Below are positions 8,367-17,452 of a DNA stretch of 64,000 bases, in pieces. The number at the start of each line of letters is the position of its first letter. Position 1 is the first letter of the stretch. Under the pieces are notes generated by a model. It saw nothing but the letters and a program-made list of their open reading frames with translations. It did no database searches and had not been told where the DNA came from. Source of the DNA: Candidatus Contendibacter sp. (GTDB lineage: Bacteria > Pseudomonadota > Gammaproteobacteria > Competibacterales > Competibacteraceae); NCBI GenBank assembly GCA_029624675.1, contig JARSSP010000005.1, positions 62,001-126,000 of the forward strand, given 5' to 3'. Position numbers and translations under genes: made by a program.

Positions 8367-9449
8367 TTACGAATGCCTGAATTCTTTCTTACCCAACAGA
8401 ATCTTGAGAATCAACCAAGCTTTGTCCCATTGGCCGCGCACCGCCCGCCGCCCCGCCTGAATCAGCGTCGCCAGATAAACGCTGGGTAGTCCCAAAGGAA
8501 AATGCCGGCGGGTAATCCACAACTTGTTGCGGAAAATATAGAAGTCCGACAACAGCGATGAAGGGCGCACGCCGGTGGGCGTGCCGGTACTGCTGCCCTC
8601 CTTGTGATAAACCCGGGCGTCATCCGCATAACAGAGCGCATAACGGCTGCCTGCCCGCAGTACCCAGTCCACTTCTTCATAATAGAGAAAGTAGCGCTCG
8701 TCCATCAATCCCACGTCATCAAGGTAGGCACGGGGAAGCAGCCAGGAGCAACCGACGATATACGACAACTGCCGCTCGATTGCCACGGTATCGACCGGTT
8801 GATCGGCGGGCAGAAACCGGCCCAGCGATTGGGACGAAATCGCGGTCCAGCGGTTGAAGCGGCCTCCGCCCAGCGCCTGCACCATATCCGGATCCGCGTA
8901 GAACAGGATGCGGGAACCACAGGTCGCCGGTCCCGGGTGATCGCGGAGCCGCCGCACCATGCGGGTCAGACAGTCCGGGTCCACGACGGTATCGTTGTTG
9001 AGTAGCCAGACATAGTCGGCATCGCCCTGGGCCAGCGCGTAGCGCATGCCCACATTATTGCCGCCGGCAAAACCGAGATTGCCGCCGCCATCCACCAGCA
9101 GCAAAGCCGGATCGGTCCCCACACCGCCCTGTTCCGCGCTGGCCCGGTCCTGCACTAGAAAATCCAACGGCTTGTTCAGCGCCGGGGTGGTCAAATGCCG
9201 CAAAGGCGAATCCCGCGGCGGGACGTAAGGCACGCGACCGGACGCCCAGGCTTCCAGATGGCCGAGTGAACCATCCCGCGAGGCGTTGTCGCAGACCACG
9301 ACCCGATAATTCGGATAGTCCTGGCGGAACACCGATTCCAGACACTCGATGGTATCGGTCCAGCCATTCCAGTTGACCAGGATAATATAGACCCTTGGCG
9401 CCGGTTGCGCGGTAGGGGAGGATTGCTCCGCCGTGAGGTTAGCGGTCAT
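8367..9449 (-). CDS. Family 2 glycosyltransferase (GT2, rhamnosyltransferase-like)
   Basis: 360 residues from the chosen ATG. That start overlaps the stop of the upstream glycosyltransferase by 4 bp (ATGA); the frame stays open upstream, but the conserved fold begins only at VYIILVNWNGWTDTIECLESV. GT2 features: VVVCDNASRDGS (nucleotide binding), LLVDGGGNLGFAGGNNVGMRYAL, then the DXD-like LLNNDTVVDPDCL, and an acceptor-side EEVDWVLRAGSRYALCYA. This layout is usual in rhamnosyl- and related transferases that build repeat units at the cytoplasmic face. The 55-residue insertion after DGSLGHLEAWASGR (residues about 70-125) is longer than usual. Sugar specificity unknown. Confidence 0.85.
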   Translation of the reverse strand: MTANLTAEQSSPTAQPAPRVYIILVNWNGWTDTIECLESVFRQDYPNYRVVVCDNASRDGSLGHLEAWASGRVPYVPPRDSPLRHLTTPALNKPLDFLVQDRASAEQGGVGTDPALLLVDGGGNLGFAGGNNVGMRYALAQGDADYVWLLNNDTVVDPDCLTRMVRRLRDHPGPATCGSRILFYADPDMVQALGGGRFNRWTAISSQSLGRFLPADQPVDTVAIERQLSYIVGCSWLLPRAYLDDVGLMDERYFLYYEEVDWVLRAGSRYALCYADDARVYHKEGSSTGTPTGVRPSSLLSDFYIFRNKLWITRRHFPLGLPSVYLATLIQAGRRAVRGQWDKAWLILKILLGKKEFRHS

Positions 9450-10651
9450 CGGCCAGACGCTGTGAGTAGAGTTTGCAATTCCTGCTGCATGGAGCCGAGC
9501 ACCCGATCCCAGGTGTATTGGCTTTCCACCAGCGCCCGGGATTCCCGGGACAGGGTTTCCCAAAGCTGACGATCCGTGAGCAATGTATCAATCGCCGTGA
9601 CCATGTCCGGCGCCTGGTCGGTGATGGCGGCGTGGCGCAAATGCTGAACCTGCAAACCTTCGCTGCCCACGGACGTCGTGACGGTGGGAATGCCCCGGCC
9701 CATGCCGCTGAGGACCTTCACCTTGATGCCAGCGCCAAACCGCAGGGGCGCGACGAAAACCCGGCTGCTCCGAAACAGGGGTTCGAGATCTTCCACGAAA
9801 CCCAGAAACTCAACCGCTGGATCGCCAACCGCCGCCCGCACCAAGCGCGCATCCGGATTTTTGCCGGCAATCCGAAACCGCGCCCGCGGATGCCGTCGCT
9901 TGACTGCCGGCCATACCTCGGCCAGGAACCACTGCAGGCCATCGATATTCGCCTCCCAGGTCAGCGTTCCCACGTAGAGCAAAACCGGCTCCGTCGCGTC
10001 ATAGTCCAGCGGCGGTTGATTGAGGGTGAACTCATCGCCCAGGTGATAGGTGACCCGGCACTTGCTTCGGTCCGCGCCCGCCTCGACCAGGCTGTCGATA
10101 TCGTTGGGCGAAGCGAAAATTAGATTGGCCCGGGCGCAGGCGTGCAATTCGTAGCGGCGCACCCGCCGATATTCCAGATAGCTGGCGAGACGCATCACCG
10201 GATTGTTCCCGGTCTGGGCGTAGCGTCGCCACATCAGGAAATAGGCGTTATGTTCGTGCAGGACTACCCTGCCCCGATAATCATCGGGAACATACTGAAA
10301 AACTTCATAGTGGTCGCAGAAAATCAGGTCGTGGCGCGGCGCGATGGCGGCGATGCGCTGCCGCAGCGCTGTCGAGCGGGTGCGAAACACATTCAGCGGA
10401 ATCCGCTGGACGTAGCTGCCCATCAACGCCCGCGCCGAACGAGGAATCTTGACGGGTTCGCCGATGAACTCGGTGAGCCTGGCCCGTTGTCTGAAGTCGG
10501 GCAGATAGGTCTCGTCATCGCCTTTCAGCGCGCAGGCCAGTCCCAGCGAATAGTGCGCGCCAAGAAACTCAACCAGCTTCCAGCTCTTGATACGCCCGCC
10601 GCTGAATGGTGGATAGGGTAATTCCGGGGTGAGGAAGAGAATGGAAGGCAT
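9446..10651 (-). CDS. Family 4 glycosyltransferase (GT4), exosortase/EPS-associated type
   Basis: 401 residues from the ATG at 10649-10651, chosen because the family begins MPSILFLTPELPYPPFSGG; an ATG 21 bp upstream is in frame. The N-terminal half has the GT-B glycine-rich entry. The C-terminal half has LLYVGTLTWEANIDGLQWFLAEVWP and the donor site VFVAPLRFGAGIKVKVLSGMGRGIPTVTTSVGSEGL, with a retaining-GT4 Glu-type signature. The overall pattern is like the sugar transferases of PEP-CTERM/exosortase-linked EPS loci, though I see no exosortase here. First gene of a two-gene unit with the GT2 gene, coupled by a 4-bp overlap. Confidence 0.85.
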   Translation of the reverse strand: MPSILFLTPELPYPPFSGGRIKSWKLVEFLGAHYSLGLACALKGDDETYLPDFRQRARLTEFIGEPVKIPRSARALMGSYVQRIPLNVFRTRSTALRQRIAAIAPRHDLIFCDHYEVFQYVPDDYRGRVVLHEHNAYFLMWRRYAQTGNNPVMRLASYLEYRRVRRYELHACARANLIFASPNDIDSLVEAGADRSKCRVTYHLGDEFTLNQPPLDYDATEPVLLYVGTLTWEANIDGLQWFLAEVWPAVKRRHPRARFRIAGKNPDARLVRAAVGDPAVEFLGFVEDLEPLFRSSRVFVAPLRFGAGIKVKVLSGMGRGIPTVTTSVGSEGLQVQHLRHAAITDQAPDMVTAIDTLLTDRQLWETLSRESRALVESQYTWDRVLGSMQQELQTLLTASGR

Positions 10652-10895
10652 GGCGAGTCCAAGAGTCTGCAAGTATAGAGATCATCAAGCACTGAGATCG
10701 CGCCATCTCCTGGCGTTTCTGTCTTGGCTGAAGTCAAAACTTATCGATTACTATATCATGCGGGTATCGTCCATTTACGTTCCATCTCTCTCAATTCAGG
10801 TCTAACATCCAGTCTCACTAGCACCAGTTCGTATCGACCGGGCGCGGCACAACCCACCCGCACCAGCACTCACACCGCCAGTGTTGCTGTCCAGT

Positions 10896-11255
10896 TCATC
10901 CAGCCGCGCTTTTGGCTGATTCAGCGAGCCGGGCCAACGCGGTCGCTTCATCGTCGAAAATCGAGAAGATGTGTTGTAGGCGGGTCAATTCGATCAGGGA
11001 GCGCACGGTCGGACTCAAGCCAAGCAACACCATGTCGCCACCCTTGGCCCGGGCCGCCTTGAACACCGACACCAGTACCGACAGGCCACTGGAGTCCATG
11101 AACCCCACGCCTTTGAGATCCAGAACCAGCTTGCCGTTGCCTGCTTCGACAATCGCCAAGAGTTTCTGCCGGACCTGCGGCACGTCGGCCATGACCAGCC
11201 GCCCAGACAGAGATACGATATCGATACCTTCGATATTGCGATGCGTCAAGATCAT
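10896..11255 (-). CDS. STAS-domain anti-sigma factor antagonist
   Basis: 119 residues, a single STAS domain. The phosphorylatable loop GFMDSSGLSVLVSVF (about 50-64) carries the conserved Asp-Ser-Ser-Gly, where the second Ser is the usual phosphoacceptor. It is the last gene of the minus-strand partner-switching cluster: the kinase gene just upstream would phosphorylate it and the PP2C phosphatase would reactivate it. The output partner (a sigma factor or another protein sequestered by the kinase) is not visible in the window. Confidence 0.88.
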   Translation of the reverse strand: MILTHRNIEGIDIVSLSGRLVMADVPQVRQKLLAIVEAGNGKLVLDLKGVGFMDSSGLSVLVSVFKAARAKGGDMVLLGLSPTVRSLIELTRLQHIFSIFDDEATALARLAESAKSAAG

Positions 11256-11301
11256 TGGGTCATCCCCGTGATTTCAAATAAAGGACCCAGGCGCGGGCGG
11301 C

Positions 11302-11751
11302 CTAGGCCGATTCGCCAGTCGCCAACGTCCGGCTCATAAACAGGGTGTTCACCCCATCCCGCGCCTCGTACTCGACCGTGTCCATGCAGGACTTGATGAT
11401 GGCCAGACCTCGGCCGCGCGTGCTCCAGGTGTCGGGATCCTCTGGATCGGGCTCCGCGAACGTCGTTACCGCCGCCAGCCGACCTGGAGCCATGGGCTGG
11501 CCATGGTCCCGCACCCGCAGGTTGCAGCGATTCGGGGCCAGTTCGAGCTCCACCCGCACCAGATGGCCGGACTCGCCGTTGTAGGCGTGTTCGACCACAT
11601 TGTTGACGGCTTCCACCATCGCTAGATGGATAGCGGAGATATCGGCGGCAGGCAACGCCAGTTGGCGTTGGCATACGCCGCATAGCGCGCCGCTCAGCAG
11701 TTCGATGCATTCGGGTCGGCTCTCAACATCCAGGCCAATGGTTCGGGTCAT
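11302..11751 (-). CDS. Anti-sigma regulatory serine/threonine kinase (HATPase_c_2)
   Basis: 149 residues of the GHKL/RsbW type. The N box is MVEAVNNVVEHAYN (about 48-61), the G1 box is VRDHGQPMAP, and the G2 box is STRGRGLAIIKSCMD. There is no histidine phosphoacceptor domain, as expected for a serine kinase acting on a STAS antagonist. Its start overlaps the end of the phosphatase gene by 4 bp and the STAS gene follows after about 46 bp, giving the classical phosphatase-kinase-antagonist set. Confidence 0.88.
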   Translation of the reverse strand: MTRTIGLDVESRPECIELLSGALCGVCQRQLALPAADISAIHLAMVEAVNNVVEHAYNGESGHLVRVELELAPNRCNLRVRDHGQPMAPGRLAAVTTFAEPDPEDPDTWSTRGRGLAIIKSCMDTVEYEARDGVNTLFMSRTLATGESA

Positions 11752-13670
11752 GGCTGAGGCTCACGTTCCAGAATGAGCAAGGTGATGTCATCTTGGTGGT
11801 AGCCTTCGCCCATCCACTCCCGTAGGTCCTCATCACCCCTCCAGTTCCGCAGGGCTTGATCGACCTGCTCGGCCACCGCCACGGCTGGTAACTCGATGGT
11901 ATCCTCGATCAATCGCAGCAACCGCGGTTCGGAGAACGGTTCGCCAGCGGCGTTGGCGCATTCGGTGACGCCGTCGGAATACAGAAATAGCCGGTCGCCG
12001 CAGGCCAAATTGAAAATAATGGCATCATACTCAACATCGGGAAACAGGCCGACGGGAAAGCCGCCGGTACCCACCAACTCAGCGCGCCGATCGGCGCGAT
12101 GCAGCCAGATCGGCCGGGGATGGCCGGCTTGGGTCAGGATCACCCGACCGCTATATAAATCCAGATTACCGTAAATCATGGTGAAATAGCGCGGCGGATC
12201 GATGCTGGACTGGAACCGCTGGTTGATATCCGCCACCACCAGAGGCGGAACAGCCGCTTCCCCAAGACCCGCCATCTGACGGCGCACCCGTTGTTCCTCG
12301 GCGCCTTGCGCCAGCACCTGGCTTAAGGTAAAGGATAGCAGGGCTGCTGGGACGCCATGCCCAGTCACATCCAATTGATAGAAACTCAGGTGCCGCTCAC
12401 CGAGCATGAAATAGTCAAAAATATCGCCCCCGATGAAGTGGCTTGGCTGGAAAATCCATTCCAGGGTGGCGCCGGGCACCCGCAGTGGCGGCGGTAACAA
12501 CGCCTTTTGCATGGTGGCGGCCAATTCCAGATCGTAGATCATCTCATCCAGGATCTGCGTCGTGGCCGTGGCCGCTTCCTCGGCCGCCTCCTTGGTCTCG
12601 CGCAGCGCGTTCTCGGCGCGCTTGTGCTCCGTGATGTCGTGAATCACGCCGAGGAAGCGGCGCCGGCCCGCCTCATTGATCTCGTTGACCCGCAAAGCCA
12701 TCGGGAAGACACCACCATCCTGGCGTCGGGCCTCGAACTGGCGCTCCACCCCGAGGATATGTGCGCGCCCTGTCTCCCGATAGCGACGCATATAGTCGTC
12801 GTGCTGCTCCCGGTGCGGCGGTGCCGCCAGCATGGACACGTTCCGCCCGATGATGTCGTCGGCGCGGTAGCCGAACATGGCTTCGGCGCCGGCGTTGAAC
12901 GATTCGATGATGCCCGCGTCATCGGTGACGATGATGGCGTCGTGGGTGGAATTGAGCACCCGGCGCAGACGCTCCTCCTGGCCGGCGAGGACCGTGTGGG
13001 ACTGGCGGACGCGCGCCGACATCACATTGAAGGCGTGGGCGGTTTCGGCCAGTTCATCCTGGCCCCGGACCGGCACCTGGTAACCCAACTCGCCGGCGGC
13101 GACCCGGCGGGCGCCTTCGGTCAGATTCTTGAGCTGGCGGGTCAGGTACATGCCCAGCGCGAGCGAAAACAGCGCCACCAGTCCCATTTCGAGCAACGCC
13201 AGACCGATGCCGTAACGCCAGGCCTGCATTTTGATTTCCCGCAGCGTCCGTGCCGACAATCCCAGTTCGACCCGGCCGAACGGCACGCCTGCTTCCGCGA
13301 TCGTCCCGGCGGTGTCGAACACACCGTCGGCGATCGCGCCAAAGTCGGCGTCGGCCACGAAGGGTCGCTCCAGAACCTCTCGATCCCCGGCGGACGCCAG
13401 CACCCGGTTTTCCACGTCGCGCACCCGCGCGTAGATGACCCCTGGATAGGTCAAGGTTTCCCGAACGAAGCTTTGCAGCGAGGCCAGGTCGCTGGCGATC
13501 ACCGCGCCCTTGGCGGTGATCGCGAACGCCTGGACCGTGGCCTGGACCCGCTGGGTGAATTCCTGTTCCGCCGAACGCTCGATGAAAAGCAGACCACTCC
13601 AAACCAGCAGGGCGAGCAGCACCGCCTCGATAGCGGCGACGCCCAGGATGGTCTTCAGCCGAAACGACAT
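11748..13670 (-). CDS. Membrane sensor with HAMP, PAS and SpoIIE-type PP2C phosphatase
   Basis: 640 residues. Order: membrane helix near 8-30; periplasmic sensor about 31-150; second helix about 152-174; HAMP domain about 175-228; PAS domain about 240-350 (HDAIIVTDDAGIIESFNAGAEAMFGY...GVIHDITEHK); short coiled coil; SpoIIE/RsbU PP2C domain about 380-640. Metal-binding signatures of the phosphatase are present: FIGGDIFDYF, LDVTGHGVPAALLS, LFLYSDGVTEC and HQDDITLLIL. It should dephosphorylate the STAS antagonist in response to periplasmic and cytoplasmic cues. Only 6 bp separate it from the PhnD-like gene upstream, which suggests that protein supplies the periplasmic signal. Confidence 0.9.
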   Translation of the reverse strand: MSFRLKTILGVAAIEAVLLALLVWSGLLFIERSAEQEFTQRVQATVQAFAITAKGAVIASDLASLQSFVRETLTYPGVIYARVRDVENRVLASAGDREVLERPFVADADFGAIADGVFDTAGTIAEAGVPFGRVELGLSARTLREIKMQAWRYGIGLALLEMGLVALFSLALGMYLTRQLKNLTEGARRVAAGELGYQVPVRGQDELAETAHAFNVMSARVRQSHTVLAGQEERLRRVLNSTHDAIIVTDDAGIIESFNAGAEAMFGYRADDIIGRNVSMLAAPPHREQHDDYMRRYRETGRAHILGVERQFEARRQDGGVFPMALRVNEINEAGRRRFLGVIHDITEHKRAENALRETKEAAEEAATATTQILDEMIYDLELAATMQKALLPPPLRVPGATLEWIFQPSHFIGGDIFDYFMLGERHLSFYQLDVTGHGVPAALLSFTLSQVLAQGAEEQRVRRQMAGLGEAAVPPLVVADINQRFQSSIDPPRYFTMIYGNLDLYSGRVILTQAGHPRPIWLHRADRRAELVGTGGFPVGLFPDVEYDAIIFNLACGDRLFLYSDGVTECANAAGEPFSEPRLLRLIEDTIELPAVAVAEQVDQALRNWRGDEDLREWMGEGYHQDDITLLILEREPQP

Positions 13671-13676
13671 GAGCGA

Positions 13677-14543
13677 CTAACGCCCGCCCAGCGAGTCGAG
13701 CAGTTCGATACGCAGTGCCCGCACGTCGTCGTAGTCAGCGTCTTGCGCTGTCGTGATGCCCTTGAAACCAACACCATCCAGCGCCGCCTTGCTAGCCGGA
13801 TCGCCGTCCAGCCCCAGCATTGCATCCCGCAGTTGTTCCACCACCGTGGCGGGAACCTGTGGATGAGCGGCGATAGCGTGCGGGGTATAGCCCTGCGTGG
13901 TCCAAAGAACGCGAAGCTGGTCGCGGAGGGCGGGATCGAGGTTCTCGAAGGTTCGGGTCACGCCGCCGCCGGCCGGATATAGGCCCTGAGCGACATTCAG
14001 GTAAACCGAGTCGTGGGAGGCGACGAATTTCGGTGTAATGGCAATCCCCTGCTGGGCCAAGGCCGCTCGCACCAGCACGGTGGCGGCGAAGGCGGCGGGC
14101 GCCGGGAAGACCAGCGTTTGATCCTTAAGCTCGGCTAAATTCCGATAGGGCGCGTCCTTGCGCACCACCACGATACCCTTCAGCAGTCGGTCTTTTTCCT
14201 TGGCGAACACCGTGTAACCAGGCCGATGGTGAAAGACCGTGTAGTGATAGGGGTTCATGTAGGCGAAATCGTACTCACCCGCCGCCAGTCGCTGCTCGAA
14301 CGTCGGAATGTCAGGGGCGGTGGCGAACCGCAGGGTCAGGCCGGTCTTGGCTTGCAGCGCGTTCAGCACCGGCGTCCAGGCCCGTGTTAGTTCGGTGGCG
14401 GATTGTTGCGGTACGATGCCGACGGTATAAGTCGGAGTCGTGGGTGACCCAACCGCTAGCAGTATGCTACCCCATAGCAGACTGACGGCCAGTATGACCA
14501 GCCGTGCCCCAAAGCTCCCGCTTTTTAAGAACGTCGGATTCAT
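13677..14543 (-). CDS. PhnD-like phosphate/phosphonate-type solute-binding protein
   Basis: 288 residues from the ATG at 14541-14543, chosen because it puts a signal-anchor-like stretch (SFGARLVILAVSLLWGSILLAVGS) at the N-terminus; in-frame upstream starts exist at 14573 and 14603. The body has PhnD-family features: YTVGIVPQQSATELTRAWTPVL, a YDFAYMNPYHYTVF stretch, and a LVFPAPAAFAATVL substrate-loop pattern. No ABC permease or ATPase genes are adjacent. It lies directly before the HAMP-PAS-PP2C gene, so a ligand-sensing role is more likely than uptake. Ligand unknown. Confidence 0.82.
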   Translation of the reverse strand: MNPTFLKSGSFGARLVILAVSLLWGSILLAVGSPTTPTYTVGIVPQQSATELTRAWTPVLNALQAKTGLTLRFATAPDIPTFEQRLAAGEYDFAYMNPYHYTVFHHRPGYTVFAKEKDRLLKGIVVVRKDAPYRNLAELKDQTLVFPAPAAFAATVLVRAALAQQGIAITPKFVASHDSVYLNVAQGLYPAGGGVTRTFENLDPALRDQLRVLWTTQGYTPHAIAAHPQVPATVVEQLRDAMLGLDGDPASKAALDGVGFKGITTAQDADYDDVRALRIELLDSLGGR

Positions 14544-14675
14544 TGCCACGGTCTTTACCTCGACTTTGGCCATTGAGGCTGTGGAAGCAAGTTGATCCAG
14601 CAAAACTCCTCACTCCTTGTGGAGCCAATTCGTGAGGTTCGGGTTGATCGAAGGTCCGCGGGGATTGTGGTCCGT

Positions 14676-14708
14676 GGTATCGAGTCAATAGGGTATTGAC
14701 TCGATACC
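14676..14708. promoter_or_regulatory. Perfect 15-bp inverted repeat with 3-nt spacer
   Basis: GGTATCGAGTCAATA, then GGG, then its exact reverse complement. It lies between the end of the acyl-CoA synthetase gene (14800) and the start of the PhnD-like gene (14543). No T-run follows on either strand, so it is a poor intrinsic terminator. An operator for a dimeric regulator of the PhnD/partner-switching operon is possible; its role is not established. Confidence 0.5.
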
Positions 14709-14799
14709 GATAGCAGGGGATCAGGATCACTCCTCCATGCCAGGGGGAGCGGAGGTCTTTGACCGCCGCGCGGGGGCAAGATCAGTTCTAAAATGCGCC

Positions 14800-16437
14800 T
14801 TACAGTTGTTTGGCCCGTTCGCGCAGAATGAATTTCTGCATCTTGCCGGTCGAGGTCTTGGGCAGCGGGCCGAACACCACGGTTTTGGGCACCTTGAACC
14901 GCGCCAGTTGATTGCGGCAAAACTCGATGATCTCTTCTTCAGTGACGTGTTCCATGCCCGGTTTGACCGTCACGAAGGCGCAGGGCGTTTCGCCCCACTT
15001 CTCGTCGGGCCGCGCCACCACCGCCACTTCCATGACCGCCGGATGTCGGTAGAGCACGTCCTCCACCTCGATGGTCGAGATGTTCTCACCACCGGAAATG
15101 ATGATGTCCTTGGAGCGGTCCTTGATATCCACGTAGCCGTTCTCGTGCCAGACCGCCAAGTCGCCGCTGTGGAACCAGCCGCCCTTGAAGGCTTCCTCGC
15201 TGGCGCTGGGATTTTTGAGATAACCCTTCATCACGTTGTTGCCGCGCATGAAGATCTCGCCGATGCTCTTGCCGTCCTTCGGCAAGGGCTCCAGGGTTTG
15301 CGGATTGGCCACCATCAGCCCTTCCAGCATCGGGTAGCGCACCCCCTGGCGCGATTTCAGCAAGGCCCGTTCTTCCAGGGACTTTTCGTCCCACTCGTCG
15401 TGCCAGGCGCAGACCACCGATGGCCCGTAGGTTTCCGTCAGACCATAGGTGTGCGTGACTTCGAAGTTCATCCGCTCCATGCCTTCGATCACGGCGGCGG
15501 GCGGCGCGGCGCCGGCGGTCATCACCTTGACCCGATGATCGATGCCGGCTTTCATCTCGTCCGGGGCGTTCTTGAGGGTGTTCAGCACGATCGGCGCGCC
15601 GCAGAAGTGGTTGACCTTCTCCTGCTTGATCAGCTCGAAGATCAGGTCGGCGCGAACCTGGCGCAGGCAGACATTGGTGCCGACCGCGGCGGCGATGCTC
15701 CATGGAAAGCACCAGCCGTTGCAGTGAAACATCGGCAGGGTCCACAGATAGACCGGATGCAGGCCCATGTCCCATACCAGGACGTTGCTGATCGCGTTCA
15801 GGTAGGCGCCGCGATGGTGGTAGACCACGCCTTTCGGATTGCCGGTGGTGCCGGAGGTGTAATTCAGGGAGATGGCTTGCCACTCGTCGGCCGGCGGTTG
15901 CCAGGCGAAGTCGGGATCGCCCTCCGTCAACAGCGTTTCGTAATCCAGCGTTCCCAACTTCTCGCCCCCAACGAACAGCGGGTCATCCACATCGATGACC
16001 AGCGGGCGCTTGCCGGCTTCCATCAAATGCAGCGCCTTGCCGATGGTCTCGGAAAACTCGCGGTCGGTGAACAGGATCTTGGCCTCGCCGTGGCCGAGCA
16101 TGAAGGCGATGGCCTCGGCGTCCAGGCGGATGTTCAGGGTGTTGAGCACCGCCCCGCTCATCGGCACGCCGAAATGCAATTCGAACATCTCGGGAATGTT
16201 GGGCAGCATCGCCGCCACCGTATCTCCCACCCCGATGCCGCGCCGTTGCAGCGCCGAGGCCAGTCGCCGGCAGCGGGCATAGGCTTCGGCCCAGGTGCGC
16301 CGGGTGGAGCCATGCACCGCGGCGAGGCGGTTGGGATAGACCGAGGCGGCGCGCTCGATGAAGGTCAGCGGGGTCAGCGGCACGAAATTGGCCGGGTTCC
16401 GGTCCAGGCTGATTTCGTAGGGATTGGTGGTGTTCAT
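14800..16437 (-). CDS. Acyl-CoA synthetase (AMP-binding enzyme)
   Basis: 545 residues, the usual length for the ANL superfamily. The P-loop LNYTSGTTGNPKGVVYHHRG lies near residue 180. The adenylate-binding THTYGLTETYGPS is near 320 and HSGDLAVWHENGYVDIKDRSKDIIISGGENIS marks the hinge. The C-terminal catalytic lysine is in PKTSTGKMQKF. It activates a carboxylic acid to its CoA thioester via an acyl-adenylate. The sequence style is like the medium-chain / methylmercaptopropionate-CoA ligase group, but the substrate cannot be fixed. About 60 bp downstream of the crotonase-family gene in the same orientation, suggesting joint action in acyl-CoA metabolism. Confidence 0.9.
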   Translation of the reverse strand: MNTTNPYEISLDRNPANFVPLTPLTFIERAASVYPNRLAAVHGSTRRTWAEAYARCRRLASALQRRGIGVGDTVAAMLPNIPEMFELHFGVPMSGAVLNTLNIRLDAEAIAFMLGHGEAKILFTDREFSETIGKALHLMEAGKRPLVIDVDDPLFVGGEKLGTLDYETLLTEGDPDFAWQPPADEWQAISLNYTSGTTGNPKGVVYHHRGAYLNAISNVLVWDMGLHPVYLWTLPMFHCNGWCFPWSIAAAVGTNVCLRQVRADLIFELIKQEKVNHFCGAPIVLNTLKNAPDEMKAGIDHRVKVMTAGAAPPAAVIEGMERMNFEVTHTYGLTETYGPSVVCAWHDEWDEKSLEERALLKSRQGVRYPMLEGLMVANPQTLEPLPKDGKSIGEIFMRGNNVMKGYLKNPSASEEAFKGGWFHSGDLAVWHENGYVDIKDRSKDIIISGGENISTIEVEDVLYRHPAVMEVAVVARPDEKWGETPCAFVTVKPGMEHVTEEEIIEFCRNQLARFKVPKTVVFGPLPKTSTGKMQKFILRERAKQL

Positions 16438-16499
16438 GCGGGTGTTGTCCTCATTTGTTTTTGGTGGAATGGCGATGGTGGTTCAATCAGGCGAGCGGG

Positions 16500-17297
16500 T
16501 CAGTGGCCCCGCCAGGTGGGTTTGCGCTTGGCGATGAAGGCGTCGATGCCTTCGCGGGCATCCTCGCTGTTCATGTTGCAGGCCATGACTTCGCTGGCGC
16601 GGGCGTAGGCCGCCTCCAGGCCCAGCTCCAACTGTTGATAGAACAGTTCCTTGCCCATGGCGATAGCTAGCGGCGATTTGCCGCGGATGGAATCCGCCAA
16701 TTGCCAGACGGCGGTGTCCAGTTGATCCAGCGGGGCGATCCGGTTGATCAGTCCTTGGCGCAGGGCGGTCGGCGCGTCGATGAAATCGCCGGTCAGCAAC
16801 AGTTCCAAGGCTTGCTTGCGGCTCAGGTTGCGGCTCAGCGCCACGCCGGGCGTGGCGCAGAACAGGCCGACGTTGATGCCGGAAGTGGCGAAACGGGCGT
16901 TGTCGGCGGCGACCGCCAGATCGCAGGCCGCGACCAGTTGGCAGCCGGCGGCGGTGGCGATGCCCTGAACCCGGGCGATCACCGGCTGGGGCAGGCGGTT
17001 GATGGTCAGCATCACCCGCCCACACTGGGCGAACAGCGCCTGGTGAAAGGCGGGGTCGGTGTGGGCGCGCATTTCCTTGAGATCGTGGCCGGCGCAGAAC
17101 GCTGGACCCGCCCCGGCAATCACCACCACGCGAATCGTTTTATCGGCGGCGACAGTGTCCAGTGCCGCTTGCAGCGCTCCCAGCATGGCCTGCGACAGCG
17201 CGTTGTACTGCTTGGGGCGGTTGAGGGTCAGCGTAGCGACGCCGGCTTCGTCCTGACGCAACACGAGAGCGTCTTCGGCGGGAATGGTTGCGGTCAT
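16500..17297 (-). CDS. Enoyl-CoA hydratase/isomerase (crotonase) family protein
   Basis: 265 residues. The oxyanion-hole motifs AGAGPAFCAGHDLKEM (about 63-78) and VQGIATAAGCQLVAACDLAVAA (about 108-129) are clear. In classical enoyl-CoA hydratase a Glu sits in GCEL and another about 20 residues later; here the first is Gln (GCQL) and the second region reads SGINVGLFC without an obvious Glu. The reaction may therefore not be hydration, and the pattern resembles the ECHDC3-type branch. First gene of a pair with the acyl-CoA synthetase. Confidence 0.88.
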   Translation of the reverse strand: MTATIPAEDALVLRQDEAGVATLTLNRPKQYNALSQAMLGALQAALDTVAADKTIRVVVIAGAGPAFCAGHDLKEMRAHTDPAFHQALFAQCGRVMLTINRLPQPVIARVQGIATAAGCQLVAACDLAVAADNARFATSGINVGLFCATPGVALSRNLSRKQALELLLTGDFIDAPTALRQGLINRIAPLDQLDTAVWQLADSIRGKSPLAIAMGKELFYQQLELGLEAAYARASEVMACNMNSEDAREGIDAFIAKRKPTWRGH

Positions 17298-17452
17298 GGT
17301 CGTTTTCCTCGAAGATGAAAAAGCCGTTGGCGGGAAATCGGACCGTGGCGTAAGCCGCGCCCCGGACGATTTGATGTGGATTTATTCTAGATGATCCCTG
17401 CCCCGAGACTTAGCAGATCCCGCCGTCTTTTTCCTGCCCAGGCTCTTCGTCC

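Noticed and set aside
12507..13982. 491-codon open frame on the plus strand
   Set aside because: Antisense to the HAMP-PAS-PP2C gene, with typical shadow composition.
14737..16608. 623-codon open frame on the plus strand
   Set aside because: Antisense to the acyl-CoA synthetase, whose motifs are clear; the plus-strand peptide has no recognisable features.
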